In this document: positions 44,090 to 54,305 of the stretch, piece by piece
Position numbering within the stretch: position 1 is the first letter of the stretch
How the letters are laid out: each line of letters begins with the position of its first letter
DNA from: Eurosta solidaginis
Taxonomy: Eukaryota > Arthropoda > Insecta > Diptera > Tephritidae
NCBI RefSeq assembly: GCF_040869045.1
Contig: NC_090321.1
Location: 31,989,426 to 32,053,425 of the forward strand
Length of the DNA stretch: 64,000 bases
Reading direction: 5' to 3'
Position numbers and translations under genes: made by a program
Notes under the pieces: generated by a model
Database searches by the model: none
The model's input: only the letters and a program-made list of their open reading frames with translations
What the model was told of the DNA's origin: nothing

Positions 44090-45115
44090 GTGAGGTATTT
44101 ATTGACAGAAACTGAAACCGAAACCCGAATCGAAACACAGTTAAAATCGGTGTCACGGCGGAAAACGGAACAGAAACATAAAAGAAAGAATCCAAACACA
44201 ATTAAAACCGAAGCCAATGCCGAAACCAGAACCGAAATATAACTAAACCAGAACAGAAACCTGAAAAGAAACATAAGTTTACACTGAAACCTAAACCGGT
44301 ACCGAAACACCACACAAATCAGAGCCACTAAAACCATATCCGAAACCGGGACTGAAACTTAAATTGACACTGAAATCTAAACCGTAACCGAAACACCACT
44401 CAAACCAGAGCCACTAGAACCAGATCCGAAACCGGGACTGAAATTAAAATTGACACTGAAACATAAACCGTAACCGAGACACCACTAAAATCAGATCCAC
44501 TAGAAGCAAACCGAAACCGGAACTGAAACTAAATTTGAAACTTAACAAAAAATCCGAACCGAAAAACAACCAAAATCGGCGTTAAAGCCGAAACGGTAGC
44601 CGAAACATCACTTAAACCGGAGTAGAAACTGAGTTTGAAACTGAAATTCGAACCGTAACACAACTAAAATTGGTACCAAAGTCGAAACCGGCACCGAAAC
44701 TAATATTTAGACCGAAACAGAGACCGGAACCGAAACATAAAATGAAAACGAAACTAAAATCGAGTACGAAATTGGCCCCGAAATAGCTGAAACAACGTGG
44801 CTGAAACTGGAATAGAAAGGGAAACATAAACCGATACAGGAGCCAAAACAGAAACTGAGAGCGGAACCGAAAATAAAATCAAAACAGGAACCGAAACTTA
44901 GATCGGAAACAAAACCAAAAATTAAATCTCGATTTAGAATCAGAATCGAAACCGTAGCAGAAACTAAAATTGAATTGAAACCGAAACCCGAGCCGAAACT
45001 AAAACTAAAATCGTAATATGAACCGAAGCCAAGCTCAGAATCGAAACCTAAGTCGAAACTAAGCGGAAACCAAATACAGTATTGAATTCGAAACAAGAGC
45101 CGAAGTAGGAAGAAG
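44090..45115. repeat. about 1-kb degenerate (GAAACC)n satellite
   Basis: The plus strand is a continuous run of AAACCGAAAC, GAAACTGAAA and ACCGGAACTGAAA variants with a basic 6-bp period and local 50- to 60-bp higher-order repeats (AACCAGAGCCACTAAAACCA near 44320 and AACCAGAGCCACTAGAACCA at 44414). The minus strand translates into Phe/Ser/Val/Gly-rich open frames (44707-45096 is 129 codons) that are products of the period, not evidence of a protein. Confidence 0.85.
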
Positions 45116-46366
45116 TGAAAAGGAAAGCATTATTTTCTCGGATATGAAAGCAAAATTTAAAATGGGGCACCAATAATAGCAGTGAATCAAATTAGAGACT
45201 AAAACCATTTTTCAAAAGCAAAAAAATTTATGACAGATTCCAGAACTCTCAAGAAAAATTATGGCGCAAGAAGCTGTGCTATCGACCGATAAGTTATAGT
45301 GAGCATAGTGTACAGTGACCAGGCTAGTACTTGAATTTTAAACACTAAGGGAAATTAAGTACTAATAAAGTTGTATCTACCATTGTCCGATTCGAGAACT
45401 TCTATTTTCTAATAAGCAAGACTAAAACCAATATTGGCGTTAAAGCCGACTTCACAAACACTCTATGGAAAATTTTTAGCTCGAAAGTAGTACGATCCTG
45501 TTTCATGTAGTACTACAACTAGTTCGGCCTCTATTTCTTGCACATGCTTTGGACTGGCGAATATCGATGTCGTGGGGATGGAAATTGTCGCTGTTGCTTT
45601 GCCTAATCTGTATTTCTGAACAAGATACAAACTTCCACTTTTGAACTCGTTGGCTTATTGGCACTATTTCTAGTGTTAGTATTTCGAAATTCTACCCGTT
45701 GCTACTAGTACAACATTATTCCCTTTATCGATAGTTCCGAAACAGTGGGAAAGTTTGGGAGAAGAACGCATATTCACAGTCGAAGCTCCGTAACGCTGGT
45801 AGAAGTTTTTCTTGATGGTAGACCATTTCTCAAACACATGTTAAATATGAAATACAAAAGCCATACCGTCGATTTCATAACTGGAGAAAATCGAGTTACT
45901 AACGATCTAGTATTTATCTGGCACTTAAAATTTTATTCCGAATCAGAAATGTATATTTCCAGTTGCTGACTTCCCTTAAGGGAGATTGAGCATAAACCAC
46001 ATGAACACTGAAACCTCTTCTGTGAAAGCGCCACGATCGACAGCACTCCAATCAAACAGCCTGATCATTTTATTGATTACAGTTTACGCAGAAGTGATAA
46101 TACCCCGCCTTGTGGGATGTCTATGTTCATTGATTTCGTATCTTTATAAAGCCCTCGTTTGAAAAGTTATGTACCTGTAGTCTATGGGGTGCAACTGTCT
46201 GATTTTTGCTGCTTTTGGTTTGAGAGCCATACGTTACGCATTCGAGTTGAGGCGGGTAAGATTTTGTGAATAATAAAAATCCAGCACCCATTAATTTTGA
46301 TTCAACGATTTCTATTCTCGTGTGCAACCACACACTCTTGCATTGTAAATTCAGTTGTGAATCAGT
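45116..46366. other. unassigned
   Basis: A 74-codon plus frame at 45745-45969 (GKFGRRTHIHSRSSVTLVEV at its start) has no recognised domain. Otherwise A+T-rich. Confidence 0.35.
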
Positions 46367-47628
46367 TTTTTATAACCAGCTGTACTTGTACACAGGGTGT
46401 TATAACTTTCATTGGATAACGGTTGGATGCACAGGTATAAAGGAATCAAGATAGATTTAAACTTCCATATATCAAAATAATCAGTTTTGAAAAAAAAATA
46501 AAAAAAATTTCGTAACCATATCCGTCCGTCTGTCCGACCGTTAAAGCGATAAAACAAATAAAAATGTAAGGCGAGATAACCTCTAAAGAGATTTAGGGCC
46601 GAGCTTCTCTTCCAATTTGCGTCGCGCTACTTTTAATTTTTGCTAAAAATTGGCTGCACGGGCCCTCTTTATTTTACGCCGTTTCCGAACGGCATCAGCA
46701 AGACAGATGAGTTATCGCTGAGATCTTTTCATGGCACAAATACATTCGGAGTGCTTGCCACACAGCTAAGGGGCGACCACGCTTAGAACAATTGTCTTCT
46801 TATTGAAGCAACTTGTTTCTAAAATTAGATGTCGTTTCGCCTGGGGCGTGAAACCAGGATCTTTGGTGTGGTATGCGGAGCACGCTACCATAACACCACG
46901 GCGGCGTTAACACGATGACTTGAGCAAATATTGAGATATTTTCAGCAAGTTAAGTATACGGGCTTTCCTGTACCGAGAATAGATTGGAAATCTGAACGCC
47001 TACTTTTGCGATATCGAAAAATTAGAAAAACGGAGAAAATGAGATAATTGAAAAACGAATACCGCTAAGCTTAGAAATTTGGAAATGGATTGGTTTTATG
47101 ACGAAAAACATAAATTCCAAAAAAAAAAAAAAAAAATAGAATATGGGTGTGGCACCACCTACATTTAGAAGAAGAAAATTTTGTAAGTTGAACAAATCGT
47201 AAATCAAAAGCCGTTAAAGATATTACTTTGAAATTTGGCAGAGACACTATCCTTGCCAAATTATATAGACCTAGGTGAGTTAGTCAAAATCGTTTAATGG
47301 TCACGCCCACTTTTCCTAAAGGTCAAATCCTACCAAAGTTTACAATAATTCTATGGTATTTAACTACATTTCACCGATATTCCTCAGTAGTGGTATGGTT
47401 GAGCTAAGAACAAAACTTAAACAAATTTTGAAAATTTTGTCACCCTCCCTTATTTTGTCACTTTTGCCAAAATACTTTCAATGCCAGAGTATAACCATTT
47501 ATGTATAATTGCGCAGCCTTATAAAACTATTAACCATACAAAGCAAACAACAACAGCGTTTCAAGTGCACAGCTGGGTATATAATGTACGATTTCACCCG
47601 AACTAAGACTTTCTTACTTCTTTATTTT
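46367..47628 (+). mobile_element. family C noncoding repeat, copy C2, with SINE inside
   Basis: 5' hairpin TATAACC...GGTGTTATA with inner TGTAC-TT-GTACA; GTCCGTCTGTCCGACC tract; GATGACTTGAGCAAATATT after the SINE; GGTGTGGCACCACC; TCACGCCCACTTTTCC; and the 3' end GTACGATTTCACCCGAAC plus TTTCTTACTTC. Provides the empty site for the hAT in C1 at about 47390. Confidence 0.85.
46552..46904 (-). mobile_element. tRNA-derived SINE V, full-length, with TSD
   Basis: Flanks CGTTAAAGCGATA (46539-46551) and CGTTAACACGATGA (46905-46918) are a slightly diverged 13-bp target duplication inside C2. Minus strand: CCGCCGTGGTGTTATGGTAG (A-box-like), GATCCTGGTTTCACGCC (B-box-like), AACGACATC, CGTGGTCGCCCC, GCCATGAAAAGATCTCAGC, TCATCTGTCTTGCTGATG, GCGACGCAAATTGGAAGAGA, AGGTTATCTCGCCTTACATT. 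About 350 bp, the reference copy for the window. Confidence 0.85.
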
Positions 47629-47925
47629 TGTTTTGTTTTGGGCAAATAGCCAGCATAGTGACCTAATTCTTTCGTAAACGAAATATTTGCATAGGCTTCG
47701 TATTTGCCTTTCTTTCAGTATTTGTAACAAAAAAAAACACACACTCAAAAAATGTTAACAAACGAGACTTACATATATAAGGGAACCGCCAATCAATGCT
47801 CAAAAAAATTCAATCAAATGTGGGTGAGCAAATGATCTATGCAAAGCTTTTAAATTGAACAAAAAGTGAAGCGATTGTGAGAATTGTTAGAAGTTTTGTA
47901 GAGGCGAGCAAAAAACTACAACTCT
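47629..47925. other. unassigned A+T-rich stretch
   Basis: Nothing recognised. Confidence 0.35.
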
Positions 47926-48734
47926 AACAAGTAAAGGTGTCTAAGTTCGGGTGTAACCGTACATTATATACTCAGCGTGGGCTTCAATTGCACATTTCAT
48001 TTCAGATAAACTTGTTTTATATCTAAGTTGCCGTGGTCTTTAACCGATCCCGTTGATTTTTACTAGAAATATTTTCTGCTATAAGAAAAATATGTGTACC
48101 CAATTTTGTTACAATATGTAAATTTTTCTTCGAGTTATGGCTCTTATATAATATTGGGCGTGGTCTTTAACCGATTTCGTAAATTTTTCTTCAAAGCATT
48201 CCTTATAGTAAGGGCACCTCTCTGCCGAATTTCGTTACGATAGGTTTAACTATTTTTTATTTATGATTAATAATATTTGTAAAATTTATTTTATTACAAG
48301 TGGGTAGTGCCACGCCCATTTAAAAAAAATGTTTCAAAATTTTATCAAGAGTCTCAATATCAGTCCACACGTCAAATTTCAACATTCTAGGTGTATTATT
48401 TACTAAATAATCAGGTTTTTTGTGTTTTCCAAAATGTTATATATATAAAAAGTGGGCGTGGTTATCATCCGATTTCGCTCGTTTTCAATACCAATCTATT
48501 CTGGGTCCAGGTAAGCTCGTGTACCAAATTTGGTGAAGATATCTCAATATTTACTCAAGTTATCGTGTTAATGGACAGAAAGACAGACGGACAGACGGAC
48601 GGACGGACGGACGGACATGGCTCAATCAAATTTTTTTCGATACTGATGCGTTTGATTCCTTTATACCTGTACAACCAACCGTTATCCAATCAAAGTTAAT
48701 ATACTCTGTGTACAAAGCACGCTGAGTATAAAAA
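47926..48734 (-). mobile_element. family D noncoding repeat, copy D1
   Basis: Minus strand: TATACTC...GAGTATA with inner GTGC-TTT-GTAC hairpin, GTTGGTTGTACAGGTATAAA, GTCCGTCCGTCCGTCCGTCT tract, AACACGATAACTTGAGTAAA, ACCACGCCCACTTTTTATA, GGGCGTGGCACTACCCAC-like phrases, then GTACGG-TTACAC-CCGAAC and CTTTACTTGTT. A shorter relative of B and C with no minisatellite. The 102-codon plus frame at 48391-48699 is a shadow of the GGACGGAC tract. Confidence 0.8.
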
Positions 48735-49023
48735 TATCACCAGTCACAGTTGCATGCATTGTTTACAGCTTCAGAAGGCCACAAGCTTGCATGCGGGCAT
48801 TCAAATTTGTAAGTTGCTTTATATTGTTTTATTTTCTTTTCGAAAGTTGTTGTTATTTCTTTTTTTTGTTGTTGTTGATCCACATACATAACACTAACGT
48901 GCAAATTTTCACGAGTGGCTCTCACTGAAGAATTCTAAAAATATTTGAATGCATTGTGACAAAATAAAAACTTTTTCGCTTTCGGATATTTCTGCTTTGG
49001 GTATGTTTAGAATTTTATGATAT
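48735..49023. other. unassigned
   Basis: T-rich sequence between D1 and the solo LTR; nothing recognised. Confidence 0.35.
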
Positions 49024-49688
49024 TGTTACGAATATTAGCAAAACTAAGGAGTGCTGCCATCTCCAGGCCGATGCTAAGCAGTGACGTGAATTCACATCAA
49101 TAATTCAATCATTATGTATCTACATAAACGAATCAATAATTGCGTCTACACATATGTACACATTCCGACGAGCACCATTTACATACAAGGCAGCGAGAGA
49201 TGAGATGTCACACACAGATGAATTTACTTATACGCTTATGTGTGTGCGGGAGACTGTAAACTACAAACTCACATATGTACATCTGAGAAGCGCTAAAAAG
49301 TAGACAATTGTAAACAAGTAGAAACTATATGAGAACTATACACACACGAATATAGTTGGTAAGTTCTGGAAATGGAAGAGCCTAGAAGTAAGCAGCGTAA
49401 ACTATAAAAGCGGGGCAGGCGAGTAAGAAGTAATTCAGTTTGAGTTGAGCAATCTATCAGTTATTGATTAAGCACGCGATCTGGCGGCCAATAGTAGAGT
49501 TCAATTTGAATTATCAATCAGTTTGGTTATTAAGCCAGCGAGTAGCAAAGTATAAGTGTCATTGTGAAGTACTTTAATAAAGGCCATTTTTTCCATTATT
49601 CAATATTGGAGTTATTTATTCAACAGTTTAGTGATTCGAACTTAGCAGATGATTGCAAATAAGAGGATTTGCAAGTAAATTCGTTACA
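49024..49688 (+). mobile_element. solo LTR (665 bp), ATAT target duplication
   Basis: TGTTACGAATATTAGC at the start, AAATTCGTTACA at the end, ATAT on both sides (49020-49023, 49689-49692). TATAAAAG at 49403-49410 and AATAAA at 49576-49581. Same family as the minus-strand LTR at 31123-31682 but about 100 bp longer. 4-bp duplication and TG..CA ends fit a Ty3/gypsy-type element; the family is not named here. Confidence 0.88.
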
Positions 49689-51085
49689 ATATCAAATTTT
49701 TCGAGTTCTACATGGACGTCGTAATTATGTTTGTTTGTTTAATGGTGTGTCCAATTTATACTTGTTATTTAAGAATTCATAAGACTTCTGGGTATCCTTC
49801 CTCATTAACCTTTGGAGGTAAAAAAGTTTGCACTGACGACGACGTTGCTGAACTATTTTCTGAGTTCTTTAAGTCCACGTATTCATCCAGTGGTTTTCAT
49901 TCTGGTCAATATCCCTATCGCTTAGATAGCTCGAATTACATTAGGAATCTTGCTATTGATGGTAATATTGTTCTTCAGAGTCTTCAATCTTTGAAGCCCA
50001 CCTTTTCTCCGGGACCGGACGGTGTTCCTAGTTGCGTGCTTAGGTACTGCGCCGAAAACATGTATGAGCCTATTTTAAAATTATTTGAGCTATCTCTGGG
50101 ATCTGCGTCATTCCCGGCACTTTGGAAACAGTATTTTATTATACCCCTGCATAAAAAAGGTAGTAGGTCAAAAGTTGAAAACTACAGGGGTATTGCTAAA
50201 CTTTCAGTCATTCCTAAAGTCTTTGAACAGATTGTCACCAATCAACTGCAATATCAGTGTTCTAGTCTTTTATCTCCATGTCAACACGGTTTTATTCGTC
50301 AAAGGTCTACCACTACAAATTTGCTTGTATTCACCACTATAGTTATGGAAGGATTTTTAGCGAACAAGCAAACGGATGCCATCTACACGGACTTCAGCAA
50401 AGCATTTGATACCGTCAACCACGAGTTGCTTATTCATAAGCTTGATTTACTGGGCTTTCCGTTTCACCTATTAATGTGGCTGAAAAGCTATCTTTCTAAC
50501 CGGACCCAAAAAATCCTGTTCAAGTGCAATCTGTCGGAATCGTTCGGAGTTTCCTCCGGCGTACCCCAGGGAAGTCATCTAGGCCTTTTGCTCTTTGCCC
50601 TTTTCATTAATGACTTGCCACAGACAATATTATATTCCCATACTATAATGTATGTGGATGATGTAAAACTTTGCTACACTTACTGTCCTACCGATTTGAG
50701 TTCCTTGGATCTTCTTCAGGCCGACTTGGACTCGTTCCAATGTTGGTGCACAACAAATTTACTAGCTTTAAATTGCTCTAAATGTAAGCATATGACATTT
50801 CACCGAGTGAAGCCAGCATTGAAATCTCGACGAAACTTTGCTAAAAATAATCCTCTTCTTATCTGGTGCGCGCACTACAATGACTTGTATAGCTGCATCA
50901 GTCTTGAATGTACTTTTGCCACTATACGTAATGCAATACCTGCCTATCTAATTTAAGAGATACAAGTTAATTTAATTTGCCGGCATTTTATTCCTTCGAT
51001 AAAAAACAGGAACTATCTCGCTTAAGGATGGAGGAACATTTATCAACATGTATCATTAAGAAGGAACAAGACAGTACTGTGTTGA

Positions 51086-51417
51086 TTGGAATCTGGTGCA
51101 TTCCAACAACGTAAAAAACATGCTTTTTCATGAGTCACTGACCGGAATCGTATGCATTCCGGCAGTATAATCTTATGGGTCAGGCATCGAGCTGATTGGA
51201 ATCCGGTGTATTCCAACAACACAGGTCATGTTACTTTTTTATGCCTTGTGGTGGCGTATCCTCATTACACTACTCTTAGCACTGCCGGATTCCCGTGACA
51301 TGCTGATTGGAATCTTGTTGCATTCCAACAGGGAGATTGGAATCCACTGCATTCCGAAATCATGCTGAGCGGAATCTGATGCATTCCGCCAGTATAAGAT
51401 TTCGGCATAAGATCTTA
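51086..51417 (+). other. series of seven stem-loops in the LINE L1b 3' UTR
   Basis: Same series as at 27716-28047: H1 51086-51106, H2 51142-51162, H3 51196-51216 (TTGGAAT-CCGGTGT-ATTCCAA, intact here), H4 51307-51328, H5 51337-51357, H6 51369-51389 (with outer CTG/CAG), H7 51395-51417 (TAAGATTT-CGGCATA-AGATCTTA, a G-T pair where L1a has G-C type pairing). Spacing is identical in both copies. Confidence 0.8.
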
Positions 51418-51596
51418 TTTCTGCTCATATTTCTTATTATTATTATATTCTGAAATTAAATAGTAATGTTCATTAATATTTCTTTGTTTGTAATATAACA
51501 TTGTTGAAAGCTCGATATATCTTAAATTTTATCTTTTGAGTTGTATATTTATATATCTTTTATATTATGCAGTCGACCATAGTTTGTCGTCGACTT

Positions 51597-51603
51597 TAAA
51601 TAA

Positions 51604-51634
<31 letters not shown>
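51597..51634 (+). repeat. (AAAT)n tail of LINE L1b
   Basis: About nine AAAT units directly after the 3' UTR. Marks the real 3' terminus of this LINE family, missing from L1a. Confidence 0.85.
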
Positions 51635-51649
51635 GCTTAACACCGGCTT

Positions 51650-51675
51650 ATAATAATTGAATATTCAATTATTAT
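51650..51675. repeat. 26-bp perfect palindrome
   Basis: ATAATAATTGAAT followed by its exact complement ATTCAATTATTAT. Lies 16 bp past the LINE tail. Confidence 0.6.
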
Positions 51676-51699
51676 GTTTGCTAAGAGGAACTGAAAAGA

Positions 51700-51865
51700 A
51701 AGAAAAAAACATTTACTGGCATATGGCGATGGTACCATTTCGAAAACTGCCACATAATAATCATCACACAATTTCGTAATGTTATCAAAGGTTTCACCAA
51801 GATTCGAACCGCGAATCACACGGTGAAACTGTAGTTGCCTTAACCACTGCCTATACTGCTTGTGT
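51700..51865 (-). repeat. tRNA-derived SINE head with A and B boxes
   Basis: Minus strand: GCAGTGGTTAAGGCAACTAC (A box TGGTTAAGGC, near 51850), 26 bp, then GGTTCGAATC at 51801-51810, a perfect RNA polymerase III B box. The sequence cannot fold as a full tRNA cloverleaf because acceptor arms are absent, so a SINE promoter is more likely. Body toward 51700 is unidentified. Confidence 0.5.
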
Positions 51866-52529
51866 TTGTTTCCTTGCCTATTTCAGTTTGTCTCACATCG
51901 CATAGATACATATTTTTCAATGCCTGTGCCATAAGGTAATAAGTAAGTAGGTTTATACATATACAGGTTTTCTTGAACGTTAGGACAGCGCACTGCCCTC
52001 AAGTGACCTAAAGAAACCCGACTAATTCTGTTAGTGTATCCACACCCTGTGGGACCGCCGTTAGGAGTAACGTCATGGGAGGGAAAGGAAACTAAACGCC
52101 ACTGCTTCGCGTGCGTATTTCTTTACGCTTCATTTCAGCATGCATCAATCGCGTTATGATTAAAAAGGTCATCTTGCTCACAGCAGTCCAATAATCTATT
52201 TGCGGTCACATTGGGGAACTAAATTCTTAATGGAAGGCTTCTCTCCAAAAACTTTGTGTACAGAGAGCGTTTCGTCGTGAAATCGAGTGTAGTAAAACAT
52301 TGCGTATTCCGCTTTTTCCAACTCGGTGGGGAATTTGGGACAGAACGCATCCTCCTCCTACGTTATTGTAGATATACCTTGAAACACACGTGTGTGCTTT
52401 ATATTTGCGTGAAATGTTTGTTTAGTTCGCCATGCTTTCGCTGGTAACATTCCGAACTAATATGAAGTTACATCCCCCTTTTCCCGATTCTTCCCACTTT
52501 TGTTGCCATCTAGCTTTTGTTCGTTTACA
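51866..52529. other. unassigned
   Basis: Contains no recognised element; the 63-codon frame at 52256-52447 has no known domain. Confidence 0.35.
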
Positions 52530-52725
52530 TACGCTTATTTGGCATCTTCAGATGGTCGGCCGATTCGAATGACATGCAGCTCGGCTATTTTACTTGACAG
52601 TAGATCTACTGAGATTTTCCGGTACAAAACATGGATCATGTCGTCGGACAACGACCGATAAGCACATGCTATTCGCAAAGTGGTCATACGATAGGCTGTC
52701 GGTATATATTTTTGGTGGGTCATTG
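52530..52725 (-). pseudogene. LINE post-RT scrap (R1/LOA-like)
   Basis: RMTTLRIACAYRSLSDDMIH and SVDLLSSKIAEL match the R-x-A-YRTVS-DA-VIAG-P-DLLA-E region that follows RT in R1/LOA elements. It adjoins an RTE-like piece, so two LINE families meet here. Confidence 0.6.
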
Positions 52726-52779
52726 GTCCATGTTTTTAAAATAAAAGCGAGGAGACAAAGCCAGGTCAACCGAAGTTTG

Positions 52780-54060
52780 AACAGATGTCCTCTCCAATCA
52801 TTCAAAAATATCTTCCTTGCCCTACTGTAAAGTTCTGCAGTTTGTATTACTTTCTCCAATATCAAATTAAAGAGATCGCATGATTGAAGCTCACCATGTC
52901 TAAAACCTTTTTTAGTTTCGAACGACTCAGAGTAGATTTACTAAGTCTACAGCTGCACTAATAAGTTGCAATCTGTCGATGCACGGTGGGCTTCAATATT
53001 GCGCCCAATAGGACCTTATATATGGTACTAAAAAGGCTGGTTACGCAATAGGTAGCGCAGTTTGCAGGATCTCCCTTCTTTGAGATTGGGCTAAGCATAC
53101 TTAGATTCCAATCGTCGGACATGCGCTCGTCCGACCATATTTTGCGAAAAGGCTGATGCATGTGCCTTACCAACTCCTCCCCGCCGTATTTGAATAACTG
53201 CGCAGGCAGTGACACAGCGCCAGGGGCCTTGTTGTTTCTAAATCTGGTTTTTGCTATTTTGACTTAGTTATTTTCGTGGTAGCGGACCTGAATTCCATTA
53301 TCATCGATCGCGGTTCATTATACCTGTGCTGTAAATCGCTGTCTTAATCTGGGAGAGTAGAGAAGCTTTTCATCAACAATCTAAGTACTCCCAGAACATC
53401 GTTTATAATTTCGCTGTTTTCGATCCTACAGAAGTTTTCTCGTGACCTAAAACATTCCGTAGGTATCCGAATATTTCGGAAAATTTTGCGGTCGTTATTC
53501 CTGGTGGCTAGCAGCTCAAGTTCCTCGCACCCACTCCTTTCTGCCTCTGCTTTTTTCTTCTTGTAAACATGTATTGCCTCCCTTTTCAACACGCCGTGGC
53601 GGTTACATGCTCATTTTGTTGCGCTCGCAACTAACGTAGTCGGTAGCATCTTTTCGCTCTGATACAACGCGGCATTCTTCATTGTAACAATTGTTTTTCC
53701 ATGGCTACCGGTAACCAGTTTTCTATTTTTCGATTGCGGAACGAAGTGCATTAGAGATATTCTGCTTTCTGCCGGATAGACTTGTGCTCTCGGCAAGCAG
53801 GTATGGGTTTTGGCTAGCGAAATCATTGTCACTCTGTTTAGATTACAGCATTTCGACGTCTAGCTTCCTTCATGTTTTTTATTCCTTGGTAATCCGAGTC
53901 GATGTTAGGTCTACGGATCGTGCGCACATCTAAAATACTGGAGACATGCAGTCCGTTAATCACAATGTGGTTGTTTTTAGTCTCCCTTGGTGTGACCAAT
54001 TGGCGCCAGTTGGTAGGGAAAAGAAGCAAACGGTTAAGCGCCAATTAAGAAAGGTTGTTT
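52780..54060 (-). pseudogene. RTE-like LINE remnant: endonuclease end, linker, RT start
   Basis: From the right: HIVINGLHVSSILDVRTIRR and PNIDSDY (endonuclease end; the SDH catalytic His reads Tyr), then EAIHVYKKKKAEAERSGCEE with LELLATRNNDRKIFRNI (linker), then LPAQLFKYGGEELVRHM, ERMSDDWNLSMLSPISKKGD and CATYCVTSLFSTIYKVL (RT fingers) and decayed palm near 52900. This wording is typical of RTE-clade elements in animals. Inactive. Confidence 0.8.
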
Positions 54061-54305
54061 TTAGTGCGTGGATTTCGACGAAGGGACAGCCATGCAGATT
54101 TTTGTGCATTCCTCAAACAACCTTCGGAATATCGACAAATATTACGGCACAGTTGGATAATTCCTTTATAACTATTTTGTTTTTGGAGCGATTCTCTATG
54201 CAACTACTGTTTTTTAAATTTAATGTGGAACCTGAACATGCTTGAATTCATGTAAAAAAAATTCTGCCACTATTGCTATAATTTGAACTTGAGCTTGTCA
54301 AATAA
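54061..54305. other. unassigned
   Basis: Possibly more of the RTE-like endonuclease upstream (toward 54245), but no motif readable. Confidence 0.3.

Larger units (their letters stand above)
49775..51634 (+). pseudogene. LINE copy L1b: RT ORF of 414 codons, structured 3' UTR, (AAAT)n tail
   Basis: The frame 49712-50956 is the longest in the window; LINE sequence begins near residue 22. SGYPSSLTFGGKKV (pre-RT), FSPGPDGVPSCVLRY, YRGIAKLSVIPKVFEQIVTN, QHGFIRQRSTTTNLL, AIYTDFSKAFDTVNHELLIH (motif A), GVPQGSHLGLLLFALFINDL (motif B), IMYVDDVKLC (motif C, YVDD intact). After HRVKPALK the frame jumps to SRRNFAKNNPLLIW: about 500 bp present in L1a are deleted, removing most of the thumb. Endonuclease is truncated away. 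3' UTR 50957-51596 ends in AAAT repeats. Palm motifs intact but the protein is incomplete. Confidence 0.9.

Noticed and set aside
44707..45096. 129-codon minus frame rich in Phe, Ser, Gly and Val
   Set aside because: Product of the GAAACC period; no start context, no non-repetitive part.
48391..48699. 102-codon plus-strand frame with a MDRKTDGQTDGRTDGHG-like run
   Set aside because: It is the translation of the GGACGGAC tract of family D; the same wording appears wherever such tracts lie in frame. Not a protein gene.
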